From Apostichopus japonicus (taxonomy: Eukaryota; Echinodermata; Holothuroidea; Aspidochirotida; Stichopodidae), in the NCBI RefSeq assembly GCF_037975245.1, contig NC_092573.1, positions 22,537,265-22,601,264 of the forward strand: 64,000 nucleotides of DNA. The letters are read 5' to 3'. Shown here one piece after another: positions 23,979 through 41,205 of this stretch. Both the position numbers and the translations under genes were made by a program. Every line of letters begins with the position of its first letter. The first letter of the stretch is position 1. The notes under the pieces were generated by a model. The model saw only the letters and a list, made by a program, of their open reading frames with translations. It ran no database searches and was not told where the DNA came from.

Positions 23979-25068
23979 GGTAACCTCGTAGTCCTTTTTA
24001 GTATACAGAATATTCCAATTCCCTTAATTTATTCAATAAGTTCCAGTAATATTTCTTACTCTAGTGTTGTTGTCCTTTTGTTGCCTGTAAACTTGTACGT
24101 GACGAACATCACCGCAGATATGTGAACCAAACCACATGCACGTATGTTAGCACTTAACTTTTCCTCAAGGCAACCCATGCGACGAGCCTTCTTGCGGGAT
24201 GCTATAGTGGTAGACTAAACTATACTTGGAATCGGAACAAAGATTTGTTCCCCAGTGAAATAAAGAAAACACTTAGATACAATAAAGAAACGGGGCCACT
24301 AAGACGTTTCAATTGATTCTTTCACGTCTCATTAATATTCTGTTATAAAGAATTCTTCGTCAGAAATGAAAAAAAGCAACAAAGTAAATAAAAATCAAAA
24401 CAAATATAGGTAATCTGTCTCGATAGACAGAAGCAAAAAAACGTTCCGACAACAGCTTTTGGTTGAGCGGAAAGAATTGATTAAAAATCAGAGCCTTAAA
24501 TCTGATACTCTAGAACCGCAAGGTGACCCTTAAGATTCATATGTATGAGTTTTGTTTTTTAAGGACATGTCGGGATTGAAACATTTTGCAGCTTTTTCAA
24601 TTCAAAAGTTGTTTACATTTTGTGACCTCAAGTGTTGGTGAAGTGTTGTTTCAAGGTCGACAAAGGTAGTGGGGATCGTTTACAATTTGGACCAAAAATC
24701 AATATAGCACTTCCATCTTTAGGCAGTTTTCTCCGGCCATGTGTAATATCTGTAACAAGCAAGGTCGTTGAACTGTGTAGATTATAGAAACGGGACAAAC
24801 GTTTGAACGGTAAAAAATTAAAACAGATACTTTTGAGTTCAAAGGGAATGAAAAAAACTGATAATGTTAAATTTACTGGTCATATACTGGTAATGATGCC
24901 TTTGTCTAAACTGCATTGATAGTCAGCAGAGTCGAGAAAAGTGACTATTAATAGAACACAAAATCCTCGTATGCAACGCGGAAGTTATTATTCACAACAT
25001 TGGTTTCAGAAGTGGGATAAACATCCACCGTTTACAAAATGTTACCGACATATGATACAGAGCAAACT
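23979..25068. other. unassigned, no gene seen
   Basis: Single-copy-looking AT-rich DNA. No terminal repeats, no credible exon. Confidence 0.4.
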
Positions 25069-25482
25069 TAATAATAATAATAATAATAATAATAATTAAT
25101 AATAATAATATTAATAATAATAATAATAACAATAATAATAATAATAATAATAACAACAACAACAACAACAACAATAATAATAATAATAATCAGCAGTTAT
25201 ATTTACGACGTCTGAAGGGACCAAAAATGTGGGAGAAACCCGCAAGGGCTCATGGATTACTACTTACACGTCGGGTGGCTTCCAATTCAACATATTAACT
25301 CAAATTTGGAATCTTTTTCAATTTGGAGAGTCATTTCAGATGGGAAAACCGTAGATTGCTCTTGGATGAAAAAACCATCCTTACTATATGACCCGATCGG
25401 GTATCGAACCCGGAACCTTCCGATTGCTAGGTCTCATTGCTTCAAATGCCACCGCCTTTATCCACTCGACCACAGCACCGGT
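25069..25482 (-). mobile_element. ATT-tailed tRNA-derived SINE, full-length copy with long tail
   Basis: Reading the minus strand, the element begins ACCGGTGCTGTGG (25482 downward), has box A in TGGTCGAGTGG and box B in GGTTCGATACC, and continues through the same body as 22724-23016. It ends in a simple-repeat tail (TAA/CAA on +) that spans 25069-25190, about 120 bp. The long tail and clean head suggest a younger insertion than 6101-6347. The 85-codon + ORF at 25252-25509 is simply this SINE read antisense. Confidence 0.92.
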
Positions 25483-28400
25483 GTATATTGTTTCCTTGTT
25501 TGTTTGTGAGTGATTTGTTTATTTTAATTTACATATATGACGGACTATACACATCCTAGACAGGTTGCGGAATATACTTCTGTATACAGAGAAGAACAGC
25601 ATTTTTTTCGCTAGCGACACACTACCGCATCGACACTACCACACAAAACAAGTTGCCGTTGCGTTATATACCAGAAGCCAAATTAATCATAGAGTTAAAT
25701 TGGAAAATATTTCCTCATTATCCTCTTGTATTTTAAGTAGATATTTTGTCACGACTAATCACACTTGTACTTCATCAGTGAACAGAAACATTACCTCCAA
25801 GTTTTCCGGGGTTGTTCTTTTATTCTCTCTCTATCTAACGAAGGGTCCCTACAGTAGAAAAGTCTACTTGTATGTGTGCTCTTATATATAGAGCTTTTGT
25901 CGTAAAACAAACTTAAAAAGAAGTCACCTTTTCTGAGCTAAGAGAAGAATCCAGGTCGTGATATCGATGTCGTGTAATGGAAAACCTTACAATTCTTTTA
26001 CGATACTCAAGAGGAAAACCTAGAGGCGCTCTCAGCCAGGCTTATCAGGTCTCGTACGATTACAAGAAATATAAATAAAAAAAGAGTCAAGTATAGCTAT
26101 TTGATAACATTTATACCACATGTACGCATGCGTGACTGACTGGGATCCGGTCGTATGCAACGTGAGAATGGCACTTATAAAATACTTTGGTTTGACAGAA
26201 ACGTCAAAAAAATCGTAGACTTTACATATATACTGTTGCATCTGGTGACGACACGTTACGTTTTAGTTTTCTATGTGATTAAAGTTAGTATATGTCATCA
26301 TTAAAATGAAATATCAACCAAAGTTGTCAATATAGAACATTCCACATACTTAAAGAAAAAAAATCGTAAATCAGCCTCGGGGGTTCTTGGCCGCTGGTGC
26401 ATTAACACAATTATGAAATTTGCTTTTCAAGGACGTCGTTTTTTTTTTCCAAAAAAAAAAAAAATAGAAAAAAAAAAAAAGGAGAGACGACATTGGTTAT
26501 ATCGTGACGAGTTTAGATCTAGGGAAAGTGTCTTTTATCCTCCCTGTTCTTCTGAGGAACAAAAATGAAAGGATCTGTCTATAATAAATAAACATTGCTG
26601 TCAAATAATTGAAGTGTATATACACTTGAAACATACGAGTTGATTGAAATCAACATGTGCATCTCCCACCGTGTACGTACGATACAGATGGATGTAAGCT
26701 AGTTTGGGATGTGTATATGTATAGTTAAATAATACTATAGGCGCACGTCATGAATCTTCGAGTGGAATTTGCACTGTTTGTTACATTTTATTTGAATGCA
26801 GGTTTTTTATTTTATGAATTTCACTCTCTTACCATTTTCCTTTTGTCTTTTTTCCCCGTCGGTAGCAGAGTTGGTAGATTCACAAAAGTGAGGGTACTGG
26901 ATTAGTTCAGTCGATGATGAAAACAAGTAATTTAAGTATTCTTGTGTTAAGTAGTAATTATTTGTCATTCTCACCAACAAGCCGTGTAATGTTCATATAT
27001 CATAGCAGACTCCGTAGTTCTTATTATACTCTTCCCTATACTCTTATTAAGTTATTAACCGTTTTATTCGAAGCCAAAGAAAAAGTGGAAAAAATGTGTC
27101 GAAACATTATTGTCAGATTTATGTGAAATTTTACTGTTTCATTGGTTAAACGTATCCTTATTTTACAGTTTCGTCTGCAATTTTTAAGAATTAAAGCTGT
27201 ATATTATGATTTGAGGTGGTTAGGTGATACAAAGCGGTGTTTGTGCGTGCGCGCGGTGTGTGCGTGCGTGCGTGTGTGTGCGTGTGCTTTTCTCTTTTAG
27301 CAGTTCGTAAATATTCAGTGTTCCTCTCTTTCTCTGTCTTTGATAAATAAAATCTTTAAAAGTGTATACAATGCCCATGTACATTTCGTTTTTTTCTGTC
27401 CAGCTAAGGTAAATCGATAAATTGAGTCCAAATATAATGCGAATTCTGCACAGTGGAAATACACGCGAAGACCTATGACCCCCGCGTTTATATGTATTGT
27501 CTCTATACCTTACAACACATGTATATTAAACACCGCCAATAGACAATCTGGGTGGATGGATTCTCTGAAATCCTACTTCCCAAGTATCCTCACGTGAGAA
27601 CTATATATGCTCCGAGTTAATATAGAAGCTCTCCTCACCAAACAAGGGCACTTAGTTATATCCGCTGTCCATGGATTTTGAAATAAATCCCCTTTGGCTG
27701 ATTTTATTTTATTCAAAGAGTATATTGGTACATGAAGTTGCCCACTTATTACTCGTGAAAAACACAAAATCATAAAAAATGCGGCCAAGTACAAATCTTG
27801 TCCTAAATTCATGAAAAAGAGGATGAATAAAAACCTAGATGAAGAACGATGTCTAAAGGTAGCGATAAATTGGTATGTTTCCCTTAAAGGGGCTGCATTT
27901 GCAAGTTCAAGTTTATTTCGTCAAAATAGAAAAATTATCATTCCTCCATGGGCTTGTTTTTGGTCGATATCAGAAACTTCCATAATTGTAACTTAAGGGT
28001 CGTTCCTACCAGCTCCACAATTACTAGGGTACGAAATAAATTGTTATGTTTTTGTATTAATGAAAACAAAATGAGGGGTACCACTTTATTTTGTCGCTTT
28101 TAGAGATATCAACAGATATAATGTATGTCGACAACACTTTCACAACACTGAGATGTATTAAGTACGGAATCGTAGAAGGGACATCACATTGACGACTTAC
28201 ACACTGAATAGTGTAAAAACGTAATAACCAGATATGTTTACATAATAATCATAAACAATCATATATAATATTTTAACACATGATGTATCTTCTCTATAAC
28301 ATCGTTCAAGATATGTCTTTTATTGTTTGTATTTATGTCTATATGTCATCCAGGGGCCCTTAAAACAAAAGGCTGAATTGTAATTAACTTATAGGTTCGT

Positions 28401-28902
28401 GTGATTATATGTACTTCAGTTGTTTACTGTCAATCGTGTGAATCATACCACGTTGTACGTAACACCGATGCACATAACCCCCTCTCAAGATGTATTTCAA
28501 TGTTGTTTATATATTGTATGGTTTATGAGTTCATGTACTATAACCTATGATATTCCAGGAAGTTAAAAAATAAATCATACGTCCGAGCTTGATTAAAGCT
28601 CGGAGAAGAAAAAAATTAATAACATCAGAGCTTGAACACTTTCATGTTGAATTACACGAACTGCTTGAGCGGCAGTCTTTCCTAATGAAATCAATCTATG
28701 TGAAGCTGTGAAATCAAAATAAACTTTTAACGTACTTTCTTGCTAACTTTACATTTTGTTATCTAAATACTACTAATCGACATGCGCAGACAGCAAATGA
28801 TTTGATAATAAATTAAGTTGTAAACAATTATTCCGAAGGATGCCAAACCTCAAACCTACAGCGTAGAGAATGCGAGTAGTTAGTTACTAGCTCAAATGGT
28901 TA

Positions 28903-28904
<2 letters not shown>
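25483..28904. other. unassigned, no gene seen
   Basis: About 3.4 kb with small simple repeats only: a T/A homopolymer cluster at about 26431-26481 and a GTGCGTGC-type run at 27241-27287. ORFs of up to 108 codons (25565-25891 +) show no recognisable domain. A tRNA-like box A word TAGCAGAGTTGG occurs near 26865 without a good box B. Confidence 0.4.

Positions 28905-28934
<30 letters not shown>
28905..28934. repeat. (TA)n microsatellite
   Basis: Short pure TA run. Confidence 0.9.
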
Positions 28935-32801
<3,867 letters not shown>

Positions 32802-34984
32802 TTTCCCACTTTTTGTTAATGATTGTGCTTGCATTGTCAAGAGTTTCCTCCATTCCATTCAGATATCTCTTCCTCATTTTCAAATTTGAAGAAGGAAACC
32901 AAGAAAACGTCTTCACTCTTGCCAAGTGCCTAAAGTGTTGCATAAGTTCTGCTGCTGCTGTACGCACAGCAGTTCTGCGGTTTAATTTGCGTGACAATGA
33001 TGGTGTGAGTATAGGGGGTATTTAATAATTGTATGCTTTACTAACGAACACACTTAGCATAAGGGAAGAATGACTTTTACAAAATTCATAACAATATGGT
33101 TCTTGCGTATGAAAGATGCAGAATTGTCAAAGCTATAACTCGTAGGACGAGTCTTTCAAAATGTTCCGTTTAAACATTTAAGTGAACACAATATTCAGAA
33201 GAAATCGATGATGAATAAGTGTTGTTTCTTTGGAAACATGGTTTGTCTTGTTAAATGTTCGATGGTCATCCACACCCTTCTGTTTATGAGATTAAACACA
33301 TCGTACCTTATTTGTTGCAGACACGTGACCTTATGATACCTCAAAACCTCTCGCTAGTTTCTATAGCATTTCGGCTCTCCCAGAATCAACCTCCATCGGG
33401 CATTATTTATATCGCTACCAGAACAAACGGCCTCATTTTATGTACGTCGACTATTAACATGGTTGGCATATATGTGTTAAAAGTTAGACCGGTCTTTGGC
33501 AACCTCCAGTCATGAAACAGACAGATGTTAGTGGAAGATAAATTTCACTTTTTACAACCTGATTTCAAAGTAACGGCTTTGATATTAAAATGTTACGTTA
33601 CTATTTCAACTTCTTCTTCTTTTTTTTCATGCGTAGATTGCTTGATAGGAGTCAACGGGTCGATACCAACCATGTTTTACTTTCAAAATGAAATATTTCC
33701 TCTGTAGGTGGGCTTACACGTGAGGTGATTTTCTATCGCTATAAAGGAGGACCTTTTTTCTATCCACAATCTGTCCCAATTACATGCTTATATATAATAA
33801 GTACACGAAGTTATTGCCACTTGTTATTAACCCAGGTTTTATTAATTAATTAAATTATTTCATGATAAAATGTGAAAGGTATTTGTTTGGATGTGCCTGG
33901 ATACACAATGTCGGTGTCAAAGTGCATATAAAAGAATTTTTCCCCTTGTATTCTCTTGTCAACTCTCGCTTGAAAGCTTTCTTCTTGATGGGCGAATTTT
34001 TCTTAGTTCTTTTCCGACTTTTTCTTTCTTGAATAAGAAATTCGAATGAGAGAAAGATGAGGGTTCTCTATAGATTGTCTTTATTGTTGAACATCTTTAA
34101 TTAGTTCCTAATTATGTAAATCTCATGAGATATACATGAAGCGTGTCCTTCATAAAACAAAAGACAAATGTAATACGTCACTCGTTTGAGAACTGACGAA
34201 TTGCATGGAGTGTGAAAATAGTGTATAACTCTTGTAAATGAACCTCCGAGCTGAACCCAAAGGCAAGAAATGTGTGATTTTATCTGTTTAGGACAATGCT
34301 CCCTAATATGTGCGCAATCTTCTTGTCTGTGTATATATATGTATACGTCGGGCTGAATAATTCCCATCTCAAAATACAACCACAATCATGCCTGGAGAAA
34401 ATAATTCAAATTGAATGAAATTAACGTGCTTGGCATGATTTCCAACCGACACAATTATGATAACAAATTAGTAAATCTTTCAAATATTTTGCTCCGCAAA
34501 ATAAATTAAATTATTGCTGTGATTGAATAGGTAATCGCGATTTTTGGAAATTTAATCCAACAGTCGTGGGATACATCATAAATCAGAAACCAAAACTGAA
34601 AACAACGATAGAGATTGGTAAAAAAGAGGAAAGGAGATAAATGAAATGAAATGAAAAAAAGGAGAAGAAGAAATATGTTTTCTTATTATTCAAAAGTTTG
34701 AGATTATAATTAACTGACTCGGTATATTCCAAGTGAAGGTTCATTTACAAGATATCGGCCGATACACGGCATGAATGAACCGTTCGTTTATAGTTCTAGC
34801 CTATACATGCCCTTGTGATTTGACCAGGAATGTTATATAACTGATTCTGGCGCCACTAGCGCTCACGGCATTTAATTTGTTTTGCTATCAAGAATAAAGC
34901 GAGACGGTTTTTCTTTCAAATGGAAGCGCGCAAAGTAAAAAAAATAAAAAATCTGTAATAAATTTAAATATTATGTAACAGCCT
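32802..34984. other. unassigned, no gene seen
   Basis: Short frames occur (33255-33515 +, 33525-33707 +, 34101-34385 -), none with a recognisable domain. Confidence 0.4.
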
Positions 34985-35345
34985 TTGGGCATGGACTGGT
35001 TTCACTCAACGATAGGACATGAATGTCTGATGATCGCCAATTAGGACGAAAAAAATGTCCCGAAGAAGGTACTCACAAATTTTGATGATCATGTACGTTA
35101 TAGGGGAAATATTCAGTCGCCCTGGTTACATGTAAAATTTATGCTTGTGCATGCGAATCAGTCGTGACCATGCGGGTTTTTATTAATGGTTACCGGACGC
35201 AATGTCTCGACAATGTTTCGTTGATCTTCTTGGAGATTAATTTGAGTTTTGTCTCGATCTTTGAATGAAAGCTTGCAGGCTAAGAAAAGTGACATTTATC
35301 TCTGACGATCGTCTTTGGAGATTATGCTAGGATGATAACAAACAA
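34985..35345. promoter_or_regulatory. candidate non-coding regulatory stretch
   Basis: A repeat-free block of more balanced composition than its surroundings, without an ORF. It holds octamer-like ATGCGAATCA (about 35152) and GATTAATTTG (about 35236) homeodomain-type words. This is weak evidence; conservation in a related genome would decide. Confidence 0.15.
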
Positions 35346-36227
35346 TAACAAAACAAAGATAGTGTTGTCGATAGTGACCGTTTGAAATAAAAACAAAACA
35401 GACAAATAGTGACATTTTGTACTCTGAAGAAAAACTATAATTAGCAATGTGTAAACATAAGTCTTATAGGACCCTATACTAAATATGAGGAAGCTTTCTT
35501 CTGAAGGATAACTTCAAGTGTTGAAAACCTGACATTTGAATAAGAACAATCATTCCTTTTCGATTCTGTTACTTACACCGCTATTGTCTAATGTATCGTT
35601 GTGTATTTAATGTAATGGAGTTCTGTAGTATATTGTTCTCTTCTGAGTGTATAGGCTGACACATTTTCTTAAAGGACCCTTGAAGCTGCAATGAGGGGTT
35701 TCTCATCCATGTTAAGATACTTTTTAGACACTTGAAATGTTCTATATATATTATCTAGCCAACAGGCTAATTGGGCTTTTCTTTCCTCTCGACTTCAATT
35801 TACTAACGGCATGCACTATACCGTACTTAGTTAAATGTAACAGGTAATTGTCAACACAGTGAGACTATATAGAAGTATATAACTGTTGCTGACTTAACCC
35901 CTTAGATGAGGCACAGGAAAACAAAGTAAATTTTTGAAGTGTCATGAAATTTAAAGATACCTTCCAACTATATGAAGTCACATATGTAAGACATTATAAC
36001 ATTCTCACTGTACTTTATGAATATTTAATCATATATGTAGGCTATATGGAAAAAAGTATACATGGTTAATATAGTTGGATATCACTTTTAAATGTTAAGA
36101 AATGGTAATGCGACTTAAATAGTGGAAAAGGGAAGGATGTTATAATGCTAGCAATCTAATGTGAGAAACTATGTAATGGAATAAGACGAACATGCAGAGA
36201 ATCAAGTATACCTAAATTAGACATAAA
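35346..36227. other. unassigned, no gene seen
   Basis: AT-rich single-copy-looking DNA. Confidence 0.4.
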
Positions 36228-36277
36228 CAGACATACAGACAGACATACAGACAGACATACAGACAGACAGACAGACA
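36228..36277. repeat. (ACAG)n/(ACAT) tetranucleotide microsatellite
   Basis: CAGACATACAGA-type repeats, ending in pure CAGA. Confidence 0.95.
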
Positions 36278-36927
36278 AAGAGGAATGATAGATAGACATG
36301 AGAAAATACAAACAAATAAAACATGATGAATTATCTCTTAATCTGAATGAACTGTCACGTTTTCTTCATCAGTGACAAATGAAAAGAAAAGTACCCGTCA
36401 CCGATAAATTCATCATGAAATTTGTTATTTATGTTTATGCCCAAAAATGTCTTCATATTCATGTAGTTGTGACGAAACAATGTGAGTTTTATGTCAGAAT
36501 ATTAGAATGTTTTGACGATATTTGCGGTACTCCATTAAGGTGCGACTAATCTTAGATTCACTGCATTTGTCTCGTTTTCAAGTAATTAATTCGAGTAGTT
36601 TATGGTTGTTTGACATGAACGACTCGAATTCTTGGAAATTGCATGTACATATTACTACAAAAAATCATTAATGATGTATTCATGATGATTGGCAATATAA
36701 TAGGTTTTCAGAATCGAATGAAATATGAATTTCATGGTGTTGTAGTTTGGAGCACAGGACATGTGTCTTTGTATGATCAATTCGAAATCTGACTGCAATA
36801 TATGTCAAAATGCTGTAAAGGCCATGACAACAGTTCCAATTATGATATGCAATATAGGCTACTTTATGGCGGGCATACTTCTGTTATCAATTTTGTACGT
36901 TTATAGGTTGACTGCTTAACTTTCTCA
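36278..36927. other. unassigned, no gene seen
   Basis: No coding or repeat structure seen. Confidence 0.4.
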
Positions 36928-36959
<32 letters not shown>

Positions 36960-36980
36960 GTATATATGTATATATATATA

Positions 36981-37016
<36 letters not shown>

Positions 37017-37035
37017 TTAAATATATATATATATG
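36928..37035. repeat. (TA)n/(TATG)n array
   Basis: TA repeats with regularly spaced TATG interruptions. Confidence 0.95.
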
Positions 37036-39264
37036 TATGTATATATTCTAACGTTAATGTAACAAGTTAATAAATATTTTTTATTCAAACGCATTCAATG
37101 AGAGATAGAGTATTTCGCTGCAGATGCAACCTCCTGCATTACACGATACCGCCACGGTGGTGTTGACGCTGGTAGCCAGACGATGTTTTATTGAAGTCCT
37201 ATAGCACACTTTATAAAATGACACTGGAAATCACCTTTAACTTCGGAGAATGTTTTTGCCAAACTGAACAATTAGTGGGCAAACTTATAGATTCTTTGAA
37301 AGCCCTTATGTTATTTGACAGCCTCTTCCCGCATGCGTTTGTACGTTTTTGGAGCAATACTACTAATACTACTACTACTACATCCCTCTTCTCCTGTTTA
37401 CTCTTCATCAAGAGAAAAGGAGAATCGCCTTGAAGAAACAGATTTTTTGAACTGCAAACACGCCTGGCTATTTAGGTCAACCGTTTTACCCGACGCTATT
37501 ATTAAGTGGAACCTATTTGTAACCTAAAAGAAGGCTGCCGCTAAGGGCCATGTACGGCCAAGTAAGGGTTTTACTTGTGGTGATGTCATTGCCGTTAGCT
37601 TTTTTTCTTATATATATATGTTTATACACCTTTCTTCAGAAAATAGCTTCGTGACCTATAGGCGTGATTACATTACAACTATGTACAGAGATGACATTTA
37701 TTGATCCACATATACAATTTGACACCTTCCTTTCTCATCCCTGCTCTCTGTATATGGTAAGAGACGAACAATTTGTCTCTTTTCGACGTATTTTACTATA
37801 ATTTACTGAAATGTCTGAACTTTTCACCTTATAACATTATGTCTCGGTCCCTGCATTTGTTGTTGTTGTTGTTGTTGGTACGTTTCGAGGAAGCACTTTC
37901 TTTTTTCTTCATGCAGGAGACGAATATAGATCATCTATCAATGCAGGTTAATTTAATCTGATAATATTTGGAAAAAAATGACCTTTTGATACTCCTACCC
38001 GTACAATTGAGACACTTTTCTTACAAGTTGATATCTAACTTATTGCAATATTGATATCTGTACTGCTCATATCTTTGCCTTAGTTAATATTCTTTCTTTT
38101 TGTTGGGGTGGGGGTGGGGGGGGGTGGTGGATTGTGGATGAAAGAAAGCATGATCACAAAAGGGATTATATGAGGAGAATGAATAGTAAGGGACAAGGGT
38201 ACGAACACTTTTGTCAATAAAATTGAAATGTCAGAAAACCGACATTGAGACATCTAGGCCATATAAATACATCATATCATTCATGTATATGGAACGAGTG
38301 TGGAGTTTGAAGGGGGAAAAAAAAAAGTTTATCAAATGAAATAGATTGGAAGAATATCACATTTGATCCGCAGGCTGCAAGTTTGTCGATAATTACAATA
38401 AAAGATGGTCATATTAGGTTAAAAATATTGGTAGGGACTTAATATAATACTTAACATGTACTAAATCAGGACCCCGCTTTGACGAGAGCTGGTAGGAGCG
38501 AGTGTGGGAGGGTGGGGGGGGGGGGATAGGCTACAGTCGCTAAGCCCAGGATCAAATACAAGGATTGGTTAAATTATGTGAAACCTTGAAAACGTGTTCT
38601 CTCCTTTTGATAATGTACTTGTGGAAATGTAAAGTAAAAGTGATGTAACATTGACGAGAATTGTCCACGGGGCTAACTCGCACACTCTTACCCAGCCATG
38701 AAAAAACAAAGACAAACAAACAACAGTGCATCATTCATTTGTCCATGGTTTTTACATTACACATGCTTCCATGTGCACAAAATATAACCCCCCACTCACC
38801 CCACCCTCCCCTCTCCTCCCCTCAACACATGTACATGCACTTTACTTGTTTTTGAAATTTAAGGAGTTCCAATATGGCAATACGAAAGTTATATTGAAAA
38901 CAGAAAAACAAACATTTGATGACGTAGATGTTAGGCAGTTTTGATCCTCTTTGAAGGAGAAACTTACAATTTAAGTCAGTGTACCGTTTCAGGCAAAGTA
39001 GTTAAACACTCTAATGTTGCTATTATATTGTTTATAATTACTCGTGTTATTTGCGGTGTACATACCAGCATGACAAACGGCGTTCCATGTGAGTGATGAT
39101 TATACACAGAATCTCATCCCATAGCAACAGCAGCGAGATATACTTTTACACAGCGAATGATCGACGAGTCCGCGTGTATATTATGTACGAAGTAATATAT
39201 TTCAATGTTTAACTACATTGGAGTTTATGTAGATGTGTTATTAGTACAATTATATACTGAATGC
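37036..39264. other. unassigned, with G-rich tracts
   Basis: G-rich tracts at about 38104-38131 and 38503-38526 with quadruplex potential, and a C-rich tract at about 38790-38822. Overlapping frames around 37191-37527 have no recognised domain. Confidence 0.4.
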
Positions 39265-39726
39265 AGATAGCATCATTGGAAATATTGAAACAAGTAGCGG
39301 TTTAAAACGTCGTAAAGTATCAGAAAATCCTTTACATAAACTGCCTTACTGTTGTTTTCTCAAGGAGCAAAACAATATACTAAATAATTTAATGAATATA
39401 TTTATACCTTCCAAAGATACCATATAAATTTCCAACTCGCTGCATTGAAGCTGCATTGTAAAATAAATTTGTACTAAAATCCCCCAAAAATGTATCCCGA
39501 AGTTCAGTGCATAGTGCATATTGTGCATTACACCTACAATAGGAGGGGGGGGGTAAGCTGGGGGTGGGTGTGGGGAGGGGTGACACGGATTAACTTTACA
39601 AACATTTCGTAAACATATATCAACACTGTTGTACCATAGTCGTAGTACATCACTTATCCGTTCGTTCTAAATGTTTTGGCACAATTTCGTCAAATGCCTA
39701 CCGTTTAAGGACTTGTTTTTTGTTCC

Positions 39727-39792
<66 letters not shown>

Positions 39793-39945
39793 GGCTGTAT
39801 ATATGTGTGTATATGTATATATATATATAGGCTATATATATATATATATATATGTAGGCTGTATATATGTGTGTATATGTATATATATATATATATATAT
39901 ATAGGCTATATATATATATATAGGCTATATATATATATATATAGG

Positions 39946-39992
<47 letters not shown>

Positions 39993-40257
39993 TCTGTAAA
40001 GACAAATATAGTCATTCGTAAGTGCATTGATGTTATAGGCACTGGATCGATTTCTGTCATTAATAATGCAATAGGTGATGAAGAACCCAGACAATCAGAC
40101 AAACAAATTCTACGGCAAAAATCAAAGATAAAAGAAGACAACAGGAAATGTACACAAAAAGGAACTAAATATATAAAAAAAATCAATTCGTGCCATCCGA
40201 GCACATCCAATTCTGTATACATTTGAAATTGAATCAGGTAAATGTATATTTTTACTT
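39265..40257. repeat. ~1 kb tandem duplication, unit 1
   Basis: Starts AGATAGCATCATTGGAAATA, continues through a G-rich GGGTGGGTGTGGGGAGGGGTGAC segment (about 39545-39583), a long (TA)n core with TAGGCTGTATATATG inserts (39730-39989), and ends AATCAGGTAAATGTATATTTTT. Unit 2 follows immediately with the same order. The right part is also homologous, inverted, to 4088-4290. ORFs over it (39698-40222 - and others) are mostly YI repeat plus the shared segment. Confidence 0.88.
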
Positions 40258-40739
40258 AGATAGCATCATTGGAAATATTGAAACAAGTAGCTGTTTATAA
40301 CATCGTAATAAACTGCGTTAGTGATGTTTTTCTCAAGGAGCAAACAATATCCTAAATAAATTATGAAAATTCTCAATTCAATGAATATATCATATCTTCC
40401 ACAGTTACCGTACCATTTAAGCTTTCAACTCGCTGCATTGAAGCTGCATTGCAAAATAAATTTGTACTAAAATTCTCCAAAAATGTTTCCCGAAGTTCAG
40501 TGCATAGTGCATATATGTGCATAAATGGGCGGGGTAGGCTGGGGTGGGTGTGGGGGAGGGGTGACATGGGTTAACTTTATAAACATTTTGTAAATATCAA
40601 AACTGTTATACCATAGTCGTAGTGCATCACTTATCCGTTCGTTGAACATGAGACCCAAAGAACCATCGAATCTGATGCATGTTTCATTCATGACATGTAA
40701 TGTGCTATTTCCGTCAAATGCACACCGTTTAACAATAAC

Positions 40740-40804
<65 letters not shown>

Positions 40805-41061
40805 AACAAATATAGTCATTCGTGAGTGCATTGACGTTATAGGCACCGGATCGATTTCTGTCATTGATAATGCAATAGGTGATAAAGATACCAGACAATA
40901 CCAGAGAAACAATTTCTGCGGCAAAAATCAAAGATAAAAGAAGACAAAAGAAAAAATACACAAAAGGAACTGAATATATCCACAAAAAAAATCAATCGTG
41001 CCTTTCAAGCACATACAATTCAATATACATTTGAAATTGAATCAGGTAAATGTATATTTTT
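40258..41061. repeat. ~1 kb tandem duplication, unit 2 (shorter)
   Basis: Same start, same G-rich segment (about 40528-40561), a shorter (TA)n core (40743-40802) and the same AATCAGGTAAATGTATATTTTT end. Unit 2 has extra sequence at about 40645-40740 before the AT core (GAACATGAGACCCAAAGAAC...). The main length difference comes from the AT core, about 260 bp in unit 1 against 60 bp here. The 162-codon minus ORF at 40497-40985 reads through the AT core and is not credible. Confidence 0.88.
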
Positions 41062-41119
41062 GTGTTGCGATAAGATTCAGCATTTATGAACGCTTTTCTA
41101 AAACTCTCTTTATCTTTTT

Positions 41120-41121
<2 letters not shown>

Positions 41122-41200
<79 letters not shown>
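41122..41200. repeat. (TA)n array
   Basis: TA repeats with one AAATATAAATA interruption, just after duplication unit 2. Confidence 0.95.

Positions 41201-41205
<5 letters not shown>

Noticed and set aside
26860-26915. Possible tRNA gene or SINE head (TAGCAGAGTTGG box A word)
   Set aside because: Box B is poor (AGTTCAGTCGA), no cloverleaf could be paired, and no body shared with the other SINEs follows.
28578-28606. Hairpin CCGAGCTT...AAGCTCGG followed by A-rich DNA, terminator-like
   Set aside because: Nothing else suggests a bacterial context and no gene precedes it; also not the histone stem-loop sequence.
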